Assembly: GCF_023283485.1 (NCBI RefSeq)
Contig: NZ_JAKILU010000004.1
Location: 124,001-188,000, forward strand
From: Shewanella glacialipiscicola
GTDB lineage: Bacteria; Pseudomonadota; Gammaproteobacteria; Enterobacterales; Shewanellaceae
Direction of reading: 5' to 3'
DNA: 64,000 bases
The position numbers and the translations under genes are program-made. Shown one piece after another: positions 41,489 to 50,202 of the stretch. The notes under the pieces were generated by a model. That model did not search any database. It was not told where the DNA came from and saw only the letters and a program-made list of their open reading frames with translations. Position 1 is the stretch's first letter, and each line of letters begins with the position of its first letter.

Positions 41489-42175
41489 TTATGGGAGCCA
41501 GATATAACCTTTGCCACGGATAGTCTTCACCCTTGGCCGACCATCGCTACGCTCGGGTAGCTTTTTACGTAAATTCGACAAATGCATGTCTAAGCTGCGA
41601 TCAAAGGGCATAAGCTTTTTACCAAGCACTTTCTCGTTGAGCTCTTCTTTATTCATCAACTCGCCTGCATGCAGTGCGAGGGTATGCAATAGGGTGAATT
41701 CGGTGCCTGTGAGTATGATCAATTGATCATTGCAGTAAGCCTCTTGGCGTGATGGATCTAAACGTAAATCACCAAATTCTTGCGCGGGCGTCGCATGGAT
41801 TTCTTGAGTGGTTAAGTTCGAGCGACGAATAATGGCGCGGATACGTGCAATTAACTCTCTATCGTTAAACGGTTTTGGTAGATAGTCGTCAGCACCAATC
41901 TCAAGCCCAACCACGCGATCGATTTCATCACCACGCGCGGTCAGCATCAATACTGGTGTTTGCTTATGTTGGCGCAGTGCGCGCAGCACTTCAAAGCCAT
42001 TTAATTTAGGTAGCATGACATCGAGCAAGATCAGATCATAATCCGTAGCAAGCGCCTGTTCTAACCCTTGTTTACCATCGTAGGCCAAGGTTAATTGAAA
42101 CCCTTCTAACTCAAGCAGTTGCCCTAGGAGCTCCGACAAACCTAGATCGTCATCGATTAATAATATCCGATTCAT
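41489..42175 (-). CDS. cpxR: Response regulator CpxR
   Basis: OmpR-family regulator of 228 residues: receiver (LLIDDD; phospho-acceptor in LILLDVMLPK; KPFNDREL) and a C-terminal winged helix ending SDGRPRVKTIRGKGYIWLP, as in CpxR. First gene of cpxRA, transcribed away from cpxP. Two CpxR boxes lie upstream, so autoregulation is likely. Confidence 0.93.
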   Translation of the reverse strand: MNRILLIDDDLGLSELLGQLLELEGFQLTLAYDGKQGLEQALATDYDLILLDVMLPKLNGFEVLRALRQHKQTPVLMLTARGDEIDRVVGLEIGADDYLPKPFNDRELIARIRAIIRRSNLTTQEIHATPAQEFGDLRLDPSRQEAYCNDQLIILTGTEFTLLHTLALHAGELMNKEELNEKVLGKKLMPFDRSLDMHLSNLRKKLPERSDGRPRVKTIRGKGYIWLP

Positions 42176-42281
42176 ATATTTCCTTAATCTTGATCGTATG
42201 GCCCTGTTAGCCCATTTATTCGCTGGCGTCTTAGCCTTCGGCTGAGTATACCTGTTTTGATGTCAATTGCTGTGTAGCAAT

Positions 42282-42296
42282 GTAAGCCAAAGTAAA
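42282..42296 (+). promoter_or_regulatory. CpxR box, + strand
   Basis: GTAAG-CCAAA-GTAAA matches the CpxR consensus GTAAA-N5-GTAAA with one mismatch, 170 bases upstream of cpxP and 106 upstream of cpxR. Confidence 0.65.
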
Positions 42297-42327
42297 TAAT
42301 AGAGAATTTGCTATTTATTGTCATAAC

Positions 42328-42342
42328 TTTACAGTGATTTAC
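42328..42342 (-). promoter_or_regulatory. CpxR box, - strand, perfect
   Basis: GTAAA-TCACT-GTAAA on the - strand is an exact match to the CpxR consensus. With the site at 42282 it could serve both cpxP and cpxRA. Confidence 0.75.
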
Positions 42343-42466
42343 CTGGGTCATATTCTCACTTACATAGGGAGGGTTAGACTGTAAGGGTCGAAAGTGAATT
42401 GGCTTTAAAGGGTCGTCACTGTGTCTTATTACTTGTCTATTAAGTTGAACCACTGAGGTTAACACT

Positions 42467-42961
42467 ATGAAAAAATTATCACCTTTGAAAGCCAGTCTAT
42501 TTGCAATTCTTGCTAGCTCAGCCGTATTGGCAACGTCGGTTAATGCCGCACCTACTGAGGCTGGTGCTGAATACCATAAGGGCCACCATATGGAACATGG
42601 CGGCAGACATATGGATAAGGGCGGTATGCACAAAATGTTTGAAGGGCTGGATTTAACCGATGCTCAAAAAGCTGACGTTAAAAAACTGTTCGCCGAACAG
42701 AAAGCAGCCAGAGCTGACAGTCGCCCAAAGAAAGAGGAACGCTTAGCCCAGCGTACTGAAATGCTAACATTATTAACAGCTCCTAGCTTCGATGAAACGC
42801 AAGCTAAAATCTTGATGAGTGCACAGCAAGAACAACGTCAAATTCAAATGATTGAACATATGAAGATACAAAATCAAGTTTACAATCTGTTGACGCCTGA
42901 ACAGCAAGCTAAATTTAAAGCGCGATTTGAAGCACATGCAGGTAAAGAACCTCGCGGTTAA
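42467..42961 (+). CDS. cpxP: Periplasmic adaptor CpxP (Spy/CpxP family)
   Basis: Protein of 164 residues with a signal peptide (cleavage after VNA), a His/Met/Gly-rich stretch (HKGHHMEHGGRHMDKGGMHK) that could bind metal, and two LTxxQ-type motifs (DLTDAQKADVKKLF; LLTPEQQAKFKARF). CpxP damps CpxA and acts as a periplasmic chaperone. Divergent from cpxRA with two CpxR boxes between; fieF follows 51 bases downstream as in enterobacteria. Confidence 0.92.
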   Translation: MKKLSPLKASLFAILASSAVLATSVNAAPTEAGAEYHKGHHMEHGGRHMDKGGMHKMFEGLDLTDAQKADVKKLFAEQKAARADSRPKKEERLAQRTEMLTLLTAPSFDETQAKILMSAQQEQRQIQMIEHMKIQNQVYNLLTPEQQAKFKARFEAHAGKEPRG

Positions 42962-43012
42962 ATACGGCAGCTGATATACAATAGGGTCATTGCTTTCTAA
43001 TATAGCTTCCCT

Positions 43013-43891
43013 ATGACTCAGATTTCTCAATATGATTTTTGGGTCAAGCTGGCTAGCCGCGCCTCAGTGGCTACCGCTTTGACCCTTATTATTATCAAGA
43101 TGTTTGCTTGGTTCTACTCTGGCTCTGCCAGTATGCTGGCATCCTTGACGGATTCCTTCGCCGACGCGCTCGCCTCTATTATCAACTTTATTGCCATTCG
43201 TTACGCTATTGTGCCACCGGATCAAGACCACAGATATGGCCATGGTAAAGCTGAGCCTTTAGCCTCTTTGGCGCAATCAGCCTTTATTATGGGCTCGGCA
43301 TTTCTGTTACTTTTCTACGGTGGAGAGCGTCTATTAACGCCGACTCCAATAGAGAATGCCACCATAGGCGTGGTGGTTTCTATTATCGCAATTGTACTGA
43401 CCTTAGCTTTAGTCATGTTACAGAAACGCGCATTAGCGATGACTAAAAGCACAGTGGTTGAAGCCGATGCCCTACATTACAAATCGGACTTATTTCTCAA
43501 TGGCGCGGTGCTATTGGCGTTAGTGCTAGCACAATATGGCTGGTGGTGGGCGGATGGGGTGTTTGCCGTATTAATTGCATTGTATATTGGTCATCAAGCC
43601 TATGGCTTAGGCTATCGTTCAATTCAAGCCTTGTTAGATAGGGAGCTCGACGACGAAACCCGTCAGCAGATTAAAACAATTGCCAAAGAAGATCCGCGTG
43701 TACAAGGGCTACATGACCTGCGGACTCGTCAGGCGGGGAAAACGATTTTTATTCAGTTTCATTTAGAACTCGATGGTAATTTGAGTTTAAATGAGGCTCA
43801 CAGTATTGCTGATACAACAGGCTTACGGGTTAAAGCAGCCTTTGAAGATGCCGAGGTCATTATTCACCAAGATCCAGTACAGGTCACTTAA
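43013..43891 (+). CDS. fieF: Cation-efflux protein FieF (CDF family)
   Basis: Inner-membrane proton/metal antiporter of 292 residues that exports Fe(II) or Zn(II). Six helices with the metal site residues in DSFADAL (helix 2) and DALHYKSD (helix 5), HRYGHGKAEP in the loop, and a cytoplasmic C-terminal domain (GLHDLRTRQAGKTIFIQFHLELD, IIHQDPV). Placed after cpxP, as in E. coli, and possibly cotranscribed. Confidence 0.94.
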   Translation: MTQISQYDFWVKLASRASVATALTLIIIKMFAWFYSGSASMLASLTDSFADALASIINFIAIRYAIVPPDQDHRYGHGKAEPLASLAQSAFIMGSAFLLLFYGGERLLTPTPIENATIGVVVSIIAIVLTLALVMLQKRALAMTKSTVVEADALHYKSDLFLNGAVLLALVLAQYGWWWADGVFAVLIALYIGHQAYGLGYRSIQALLDRELDDETRQQIKTIAKEDPRVQGLHDLRTRQAGKTIFIQFHLELDGNLSLNEAHSIADTTGLRVKAAFEDAEVIIHQDPVQVT

Positions 43892-43961
43892 GCTTTTTAA
43901 GGTTGAATACATGGAAAAAGCGGTATTCATGGCAGCCTAATGGGTCTTTACCGTTCTTTTG

Positions 43962-43994
43962 GCGCTGGGAGTTGCCAAATACAACTCCAAGCGC
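43962..43994. terminator. Hairpin between fieF and ntrC
   Basis: GCGCTGGGAGTTG (43962-43974) pairs with CAACTCCAAGCGC (43982-43994) over 13 bp with one mismatch. It lies between two converging genes; the flanking T-runs are short (GGTTTATT on the + strand), so it is a moderate terminator. Confidence 0.55.
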
Positions 43995-44001
43995 TGGTTT
44001 A

Positions 44002-45414
44002 TTAATCCATCGATAGTTCTTTTAGTTTTCGCGTTAAGGTATTTCGTCCCCAGCCTAAGCGTTTGGCTGCTTCTTGTTTATGGCCTTGAGTGTGGCGCAG
44101 TGCTGTTTCTAGCAGTATGCGCTCGAAGGCGGGTTGTACTTCAGTTAGTAGGTCGTTGTTTCCTTCCGAAAGTTTTTGATCTATCCATTCTGTCAGTGCT
44201 GATTGCCAATCTTGGCTACCTTTTGCCGTGTGGGTGGTATTAACGGGCTCTTTTAGCAGTTCTGGCGGTAAATCTTGAGGTAATATTTCTTGCCCCGATG
44301 CCATGACGGTTAGCCAGCGGCAGGTGTTTTCGAGCTGCCGAACATTACCGGGCCAAGGTAGTTGGGAGAGTTTTATCGCGGTTTCCTTGGTCATTATCTT
44401 AGTTTCTACCCCAATTTCCTTAGCAGCTGAGGCGAGAAAATGGCTGGCCAGCTGAGGAATATCTTCCCGTCTTTGTGACAATGGCGGCAAGTGCACGCGG
44501 ATCACATTCAGTCGATGGAATAGGTCTTCTCTAAAGCCGCCTTTTTGCACTAATAATTCAAGATCTTGGTGGGTCGCCGCTATGATACGCACATCCACTT
44601 GTACCGCATTATGTCCCCCCACGCGGTAGAATTGGCCATCGGCGAGTACTCTGAGTAACCGCGTTTGTACGTCTAGCGGCATATCGCCGATTTCATCTAA
44701 AAATAGCGTGCCACCATTGGCTTGCTCGAAACGTCCTTGGCGTACATTAGCCGCGCCAGTGAAGGCGCCTTTTTCGTGGCCGAAAAGTTCAGACTCGATC
44801 AAATCCCGAGGAATAGCAGCCATATTCAAGGCGATAAAAGGTTTATCTTTACGCGGGCTGTGTTTGTGTAATGCCCCCGCGACTAATTCTTTACCCGTTC
44901 CCGATTGACCATTGATAAGCACACTAATGGATGAACGCGAGAGCCTGCCGATAGCGCGAAAAACCTCCTGCATGGCGGGCGCTTCACCGATAATCTCCGG
45001 TGTTTTAACTTGGGCTTCTTTTACTGGTGCGGGACTTTGCTCTGTAGCATGGGTGATAGCGCGCTCGACCAGTGAGATAGCCTCATCGATGTCGAAGGGC
45101 TTAGGTAGATACTCAAATGCGCCTGCTTGGTAGGCGCTCACCGCACTGTCTAAATCCGAGTGTGCGGTCATGATGATGACGGGAATATGAGGGTAATGCA
45201 CCTGCAGCCGCTCGAGCAGGCTTAAGCCGCTGGTACCTGGCATACGAATATCCGACACGATTACGCATGGTTGCGATATTTCTAATGCCTGCCACAGGGA
45301 TTCGGCGGCGGCAAAACTGGCGGTACTGAGCTTGGCACTTTGCAGTGCCTTTTCGAGCACCCAACGTATCGAGCTGTCATCGTCGAGGATCCATACTTGT
45401 TCACTAATTTGCAT
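44002..45414 (-). CDS. glnG: Nitrogen regulator NtrC (NRI)
   Basis: Sigma-54-dependent activator of 470 residues: receiver (LDDDSSIRWVL; phospho-acceptor in VIVSDIRMPG), AAA+ domain with Walker A GQSGTGKE, the sigma-54 contact loop GAFTGA intact, DEIGDMPLD Walker B, and a C-terminal Fis-type HTH (GHKQEAAKRLGWGRNTLTRKLKEL). It activates nitrogen-assimilation promoters when phosphorylated by NtrB, whose gene lies 38 bases upstream. Confidence 0.96.
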   Translation of the reverse strand: MQISEQVWILDDDSSIRWVLEKALQSAKLSTASFAAAESLWQALEISQPCVIVSDIRMPGTSGLSLLERLQVHYPHIPVIIMTAHSDLDSAVSAYQAGAFEYLPKPFDIDEAISLVERAITHATEQSPAPVKEAQVKTPEIIGEAPAMQEVFRAIGRLSRSSISVLINGQSGTGKELVAGALHKHSPRKDKPFIALNMAAIPRDLIESELFGHEKGAFTGAANVRQGRFEQANGGTLFLDEIGDMPLDVQTRLLRVLADGQFYRVGGHNAVQVDVRIIAATHQDLELLVQKGGFREDLFHRLNVIRVHLPPLSQRREDIPQLASHFLASAAKEIGVETKIMTKETAIKLSQLPWPGNVRQLENTCRWLTVMASGQEILPQDLPPELLKEPVNTTHTAKGSQDWQSALTEWIDQKLSEGNNDLLTEVQPAFERILLETALRHTQGHKQEAAKRLGWGRNTLTRKLKELSMD

Positions 45415-45452
45415 CTTGCTTCCTCATACGACATAGGCCGGTATTGTTGAAA

Positions 45453-46499
45453 TTATTTAACGCTTAAAATCGGTAGTGAAATCGTGAATTCGGTGTGCCC
45501 TGCGCTGGAAAGGCAATCGATTCTTCCCGAGTGTAAACGGGCAATATTATGGGCAATCGAGAGGCCTAAACCTGAACCTTGTTCACGGCCTGTCACCATG
45601 GGATAAAATAATGTGTCTATTAGTTCAGGCGGTATGCCGGGACCGTTGTCGATAATCGATAGCGTTAGCACTAGCTTGTGGCGTTTGGCACCAATGGTGA
45701 CTTGATGCTGGGTACGCGTGCGGATCAAAATCTCCCCGCCCGTATTTTCAAGCGCCTGCAGCGCATTTTGCAAAATATTCAGCACCGCTTGCTGCATCTG
45801 CTCAGCATCTATTTCGATATCGGGAATTGATGGGTCGTAATCCCGTTTGAGTTGGACGTTAGCAGGCAGCGCCACTTCTACTAACTTATAGACTTTTTGC
45901 ACCACCTGATGAATGTTGTGCAGACTGTGCTGTGTCGGCCTTTGTGGTCCGAGTAGCCGGTCGACTAAATTACGCAGGCGATCCGCTTGCTCTATGATGA
46001 GCGTCGTGAATTCCTTCAATTCAGGGCTATCAAGTTCCCGTGATAATAGCTGTGCTGCGCCGCGAAGCCCGCCTAAAGGGTTTTTAATTTCATGGGCTAA
46101 ATTACGCACCAAAAACTGCGCAGCTTGTTGCTGAGCATCTTGGTTGAGTTGTTGATGAATGCGTCTTTGTTGATCGACTTGGCGAAGCTCAAGCAGGCTC
46201 ATTTTTGCAGTGTCATCGAGTGGGATCAATGTTAAATCAACAGTATGGTGTTGACCATCGAGGGTGACTAGCGTGGTGGTGTTTACCGTTAGCCCTTGGC
46301 TAGCTTTTACGGCGTCCATTAAAATGTGGTCTTCAACACCGAGTATTTGATAATGCTCAGGCAAAGCTTGTTCTACCAGTCTATGGCTACCTACGCCTAA
46401 TAATTGCTCAGCCGCTGCATTGGCATAACAAGGTTTGAGATCTTGATCGATAACAAGCACTGCAGTAACTAAGTGATTGAGTAGAATCTCTTTATCCAT
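45453..46499 (-). CDS. glnL: Nitrogen sensor kinase/phosphatase NtrB (NRII)
   Basis: Cytoplasmic histidine kinase of 348 residues: PAS domain (LVTAVLVIDQDLKPCYANAAAEQLLG), H-box NLAHEIKNPLGGLRGAAQLL and ATPase motifs (ILQNALQAL, DNGPGIP, GSGLGLSIAHNIA). It phosphorylates or dephosphorylates NtrC under control of PII. The promoter carries an NtrC site. glnA is not adjacent here, unlike in E. coli. Confidence 0.95.
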   Translation of the reverse strand: MDKEILLNHLVTAVLVIDQDLKPCYANAAAEQLLGVGSHRLVEQALPEHYQILGVEDHILMDAVKASQGLTVNTTTLVTLDGQHHTVDLTLIPLDDTAKMSLLELRQVDQQRRIHQQLNQDAQQQAAQFLVRNLAHEIKNPLGGLRGAAQLLSRELDSPELKEFTTLIIEQADRLRNLVDRLLGPQRPTQHSLHNIHQVVQKVYKLVEVALPANVQLKRDYDPSIPDIEIDAEQMQQAVLNILQNALQALENTGGEILIRTRTQHQVTIGAKRHKLVLTLSIIDNGPGIPPELIDTLFYPMVTGREQGSGLGLSIAHNIARLHSGRIDCLSSAGHTEFTISLPILSVK

Positions 46500-46534
46500 T
46501 GACCGTTCCTAGAAATAAGGTTGCACCGTTATGT

Positions 46535-46551
46535 TGCACCAATTTGGTGCG
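46535..46551. promoter_or_regulatory. NtrC binding site upstream of ntrB
   Basis: TGCACCA-ATT-TGGTGCG matches the NtrC consensus TGCACCA-N3-TGGTGCA with one mismatch; a TTGCACC half-site lies at 46521-46527. It sits 36-52 bases upstream of ntrB, where bound NtrC would repress its own operon. Confidence 0.75.
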
Positions 46552-46653
46552 AGCTGCAACTTGGCTTCATCAAACGGTTTAAGAGATGAATGTTAATCTA
46601 GCATTATGTATTTAAAAGTCTTTAAACTAGATTCAAACCCAATATTGCTTTGA

Positions 46654-47160
46654 TTAACGCTTAGTTGCTTGATGAAGAAATATCTTTCTTGGTGGACTTG
46701 ATGCAAAGACTTTGCCGTTTTGAGTCATAGCGTCAACGACTAAGGTATGTTGACCTCTGTCGATGTTTTTAAGTTGAAAAATATTGCCTACTTGCGGTTG
46801 ACCAATAGGTTTGCCATCGAGTTTGATGGCCATTAAATATTGGCCTTTAAGTTCTGGTGTGATGGTCGCAACTACCTCAAAATCACCATTATTATCTCTG
46901 ACGGTTTCTTCTTCATTCGGAGCGGTAATATTGACTTGATATTGAATAGATTCAATTGCTTGATTAACATCATCTATATCTGTTTTTGGCTGAGGCAAGC
47001 TAATTTGATTTAAGGTTTTATCCTTTAACTCTACAATTTGAGCATTAGGCTGTGGTTCATCGGAGTAATGGACTTTACCATCTTTATCAACCCATTTATA
47101 AACAACTGCCTGAGCCAACATACTAAATAGCATTAAGCCGATGAGTGTGAGTGAGCGCAT
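46654..47160 (-). CDS. DUF4124-domain exported protein
   Basis: Protein of 168 residues with a signal peptide (cleavage near AQA) followed at once by the DUF4124 core VYKWVDKDGKVHYSDEP. A second part (about 75-160) looks like a beta-sandwich domain that ends SSPPRKIFLHQ. The function is unknown. It precedes ntrBC in the same direction, 154 bases away. Confidence 0.88.
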   Translation of the reverse strand: MRSLTLIGLMLFSMLAQAVVYKWVDKDGKVHYSDEPQPNAQIVELKDKTLNQISLPQPKTDIDDVNQAIESIQYQVNITAPNEEETVRDNNGDFEVVATITPELKGQYLMAIKLDGKPIGQPQVGNIFQLKNIDRGQHTLVVDAMTQNGKVFASSPPRKIFLHQATKR

Positions 47161-47369
47161 GCTAAGGTCCTTGTTGTGTTTAAATGGAGTTGTTCAAGAT
47201 TAGACTCTTTTCTACTAAAAATCATGATGTTTGTTTAGTATCAGCGGTTAGGGTTGTTGCTGGATAGAAGGTCTATAGCGGGTAGGAAAGGCGGGGCTGA
47301 ACGAGGCGGGATTTAATTTTTGTAAAGCACGGGCACTCATCTGCGATGCGCCCGAGCTTAACGCAGAAA

Positions 47370-47996
47370 TTATACGCTTACGTCGAGATCTTGCTCGATT
47401 TGATTCGCTTTAGCCCATCCGGCATGTTGCGATAATTGAGTTGCATAGCGTTGAATATGTCCAAATTTAGCAAGGTCGCCACTGTTCGCTAATAGCTCTA
47501 CCACGAAGGACATCATGATATCTGCCCCAGTGAGCTTGTCTGCCACCAAGTAGCTTTTGCCTGCCAACATATCATTGAAGTAGTGGCTAATTTTACTGAC
47601 TTCTATCGCCGCATAACCTTCAAGGAAATTGGTTTTACAGCCGTCCTTTTGCACGAACATACGCAATAACAAAGGCAACATAGCCGAGCTTTCGGCAAAG
47701 TGTAACCATTGTAGATAATTGATGTAGTCGGCACTGTCTCTTGCTGGCGCTAAGCTATCAGCGGCAAATTTTTCAATCAGATACTCTGTGATCGCGCCCG
47801 ACTCGGCTATCACTTGGCCGTCCATTTCGATAACGGGTGATTTGCCTAATGGATGAATTTGCTTAAGTTCAGATGGCGCGAGAAAAGTCTGGCTATCACG
47901 CTGATAACACTTAATTTGATAAGGTTGACCCAGTTCTTCTAGCAACCAGATGATACGTTTAGAGCGTGATTTATTAAGATGGTGCAAGGTGATCAT
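47370..47996 (-). CDS. Glutathione S-transferase family protein
   Basis: Cytoplasmic enzyme of 208 residues with an N-terminal thioredoxin-like domain (LHHLNKSRSKRIIWLLEELG; cis-Pro in HPLGKSPVI; SGAITEYL glutathione contact) and a helical C-terminal domain. It conjugates or reduces electrophiles with glutathione. It lies beside the YqhD/DJ-1 group, which fits reactive-electrophile defence. A 13-bp palindrome lies 33 bases upstream. Confidence 0.9.
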   Translation of the reverse strand: MITLHHLNKSRSKRIIWLLEELGQPYQIKCYQRDSQTFLAPSELKQIHPLGKSPVIEMDGQVIAESGAITEYLIEKFAADSLAPARDSADYINYLQWLHFAESSAMLPLLLRMFVQKDGCKTNFLEGYAAIEVSKISHYFNDMLAGKSYLVADKLTGADIMMSFVVELLANSGDLAKFGHIQRYATQLSQHAGWAKANQIEQDLDVSV

Positions 47997-48028
47997 GAGC
48001 TTCCCTTTCTATCGTGAGAGTGCATTTT

Positions 48029-48061
48029 ATTGCTATCGCACTATTATGGTGCGATAGCAAT
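48029..48061. repeat. 13-bp perfect palindrome upstream of the GST gene
   Basis: ATTGCTATCGCAC-TATTATG-GTGCGATAGCAAT. The following Ts lie on the + strand, where no gene needs a terminator; on the - strand it lies between the DJ-1-like stop and the GST start. Operator or transcript-stabilising hairpin. Confidence 0.5.
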
Positions 48062-48120
48062 TTTTAGCGTTGTTAGCACACTTGTCTTAATTTATTTTAA
48101 GTTGAGTGTGCAGCATGTTA

Positions 48121-48807
48121 TTAGCCTCTAGCGTTTAGTTGCGCGACGATGGCCTCTGCAACCGCTTCTGATGATCCTGGATTTTGGCCGGTGATCAAAT
48201 GAGCATCCGCCACAACAAAGCTTGTCCAATCATCACCTTTAACATAAGTGCCGCCATTTTTTTGCAGCATATCTTCGACTAAAAATGGCACGATATTAGT
48301 GAGTTGCACCGCTTCTTCTTCAGAGTTGCTGAAACCGGTAACGCGCTTGCCGCTAACTAATGGCTTACCATCGCTGGTTTTAGGATGTAATAGTGCAGCA
48401 GGGGCATGACATACCAGCCCTAGGGGTTTATTGGCTTGATAAAACTGTTCTATCAAGGCGATAGAGTGTTTATCTTCGGCAAGATCCCACAGTGGACCGT
48501 GACCGCCGGGATAGAAAACGGCATCATAATCGGCGGCGTTGATTTCACTTAAACGAGTGGTATGGGCTAGTTGCTTTTGGGCTTCAGCATCTTTACTGAA
48601 ACGCGCAGTGGCTTCGGTCTGAAAGTCTGGCTCATCACTTTTTGGATCGAGCGGTGGTTGACCGCCCAGTGGTGAGGCCAAAGTAATGTTGAAACCTTTA
48701 TCTTTAAAAGTATAAAAAGGTGAGGCGAATTCTTCGAGCCAAAAGCCGGTTTTTAAACCTGTATCGCCGAGTTTGTCGTGTGACGTAAGTACCATTAATA
48801 TATTCAT
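48121..48807 (-). CDS. DJ-1/PfpI-family protein (Hsp31-like, possible glyoxalase III)
   Basis: Protein of 228 residues. DAVFYPGGHGPLWDLA and the nucleophile elbow LGLVCHAPAALLHP place it in the yeast Hsp31-like branch of the DJ-1 superfamily, several members of which convert methylglyoxal to lactate without glutathione or act as holdases. I choose the ATG at 48807 (AAGG 7 bases upstream); the ATG at 48813 is also possible. It lies 78 bases after yqhD on the same strand. Confidence 0.85.
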   Translation of the reverse strand: MNILMVLTSHDKLGDTGLKTGFWLEEFASPFYTFKDKGFNITLASPLGGQPPLDPKSDEPDFQTEATARFSKDAEAQKQLAHTTRLSEINAADYDAVFYPGGHGPLWDLAEDKHSIALIEQFYQANKPLGLVCHAPAALLHPKTSDGKPLVSGKRVTGFSNSEEEAVQLTNIVPFLVEDMLQKNGGTYVKGDDWTSFVVADAHLITGQNPGSSEAVAEAIVAQLNARG

Positions 48808-48885
48808 TTTCATACCTTTACCTAAGTTGCTCACATCAATACGTGTGAGCTCTGGGTTTAGTTCAGTTAAGGATACCGTTTGACG

Positions 48886-50037
48886 TTATAAAGCTAAGGT
48901 CAAAATTTTACGACTCATGGCTGGATCAATATTGCCGTGTTCGCCGAGCGCCACCATACCGTGTTGTTCAAGCTGTTTTACAACCGTTTCTACGTGGCTG
49001 GCATCAAGATTATAAGCAGATAAATGTGTCGCTATGCCCATCGCTTCAAAAAACGCTTTCGTTTTGGCAATGGCGGCGTCGATACGTTCATCATCTGTAC
49101 CTGTGTTGATGTGCCACACACGGTCTGCATATTGGAGTAGCTTTTCGCGCTTAGCTTCTTTAGTACATTGCAGCAAAGCTGGCAGTACGATTGCTAGTGT
49201 GCGTGCGTGGTCGATATCGTAAAGTGCGGTCAGTTCATGGCCAATCATGTGGGTGGCCCAGTCATGGGGAACACCTACGCCAATCGTGCCATTGAGTGCC
49301 ACCGTGGCCACCCACATTAAGTTAGCGCGAATGTCGTAATCCTCTGGCTGAACCAGTACCTTTGGCCCAAGCTCAATAAGGATCTGTAATAGACCTTCGG
49401 CAAATCTGTCTTGTACGGCAGCGTTAACGGGGTAAGTTAAGTATTGCTCGGTAATATGCACAAAAGCATCGACCACACCGTTAGCCACTTGGCGCTCAGG
49501 CAGAGTGAACGTTTTTGTTGGATCAAGTATTGAGAATTGTGGGTAAACCAAATCATTACGGAATGGCAGCTTAGCCTGTAGCGATTTACGGGTTACAACG
49601 CTGGCATTGTTCATCTCTGAACCCGTTGCTGGCAAGGTTAATACTGAACCAAAAGGCATCGCTTGCGTCACTTTTGCGCCCATGAGAATGTCCCACGGTT
49701 CACCTTCGAATACCGCTGCAGCAGCAACAAATTTAGTGCCATCGATGACTGAGCCACCGCCAACAGCGAGGAGGAAGTCGATATTCTGCTCGTGCACTTG
49801 AGCAACGGCTTTCATTAAAGTTTCGTAGGTTGGGTTTGGCTCAATGCCATCAAACTCGACGATGAAACGATTACCCAGCGATTGTTTTACTTCGTCTAAT
49901 GTACCTGTTTTTCTGGCGCTGCTGCCGCCAAATAGGATCATGACCTTAGCATCGCTTGGCACTAAAGAGTCAATTTCAGCGATAGTATCTTTACCAAAGC
50001 GGATACGAGTCGGGTTGTAATAGTTAAAATTTAGCAT
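48886..50037 (-). CDS. yqhD: NADPH-dependent aldehyde reductase YqhD (iron-containing ADH family)
   Basis: Enzyme of 383 residues that closely follows E. coli YqhD (PTRIRFGKDTI, FGGSSARKTG, GGIEPNPTYETLM as DGIEPNPTYETL, LLAVGGGSVIDGTKF, LPATGSEMN). Metal ligands are visible in VVDAFVHITEQY and GVPHDWATHMIGHELTA...DHART. YqhD reduces short-chain and lipid-derived aldehydes with NADPH. A TAGAC-N5-GTCTA operator lies 49-63 bases upstream, the same as in front of the NemR-like gene. Confidence 0.92.
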   Translation of the reverse strand: MLNFNYYNPTRIRFGKDTIAEIDSLVPSDAKVMILFGGSSARKTGTLDEVKQSLGNRFIVEFDGIEPNPTYETLMKAVAQVHEQNIDFLLAVGGGSVIDGTKFVAAAAVFEGEPWDILMGAKVTQAMPFGSVLTLPATGSEMNNASVVTRKSLQAKLPFRNDLVYPQFSILDPTKTFTLPERQVANGVVDAFVHITEQYLTYPVNAAVQDRFAEGLLQILIELGPKVLVQPEDYDIRANLMWVATVALNGTIGVGVPHDWATHMIGHELTALYDIDHARTLAIVLPALLQCTKEAKREKLLQYADRVWHINTGTDDERIDAAIAKTKAFFEAMGIATHLSAYNLDASHVETVVKQLEQHGMVALGEHGNIDPAMSRKILTLAL

Positions 50038-50085
50038 GGATGATGTTATCCCTATTATTAGGTTAATTAAGTTCTTTTAAATTAG

Positions 50086-50100
50086 TAGACCAGTCGTCTA
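50086..50100. promoter_or_regulatory. NemR-like operator upstream of yqhD
   Basis: TAGAC-CAGTC-GTCTA. The identical arms and spacing occur before the TetR-family gene (50809-50823). Confidence 0.7.
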
Positions 50101-50202
50101 ATTCACAGATGTAAACAATGTTTTCAATTGTTGTGGCTGATTTATATCAGCAAATCTCTATCACAAATTTTGTAGCAAAATGGGGGTAAATCTAGGGCAT
50201 TG

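Noticed and set aside
42184..42633. Open frame of 149 codons on the - strand over the cpxP promoter and 5' end
   Set aside because: It is antisense to cpxP, covers both CpxR boxes and has no plausible ribosome site or family.
43959..44243. 94-codon frame over the ntrC 3' end
   Set aside because: Antisense shadow of ntrC.
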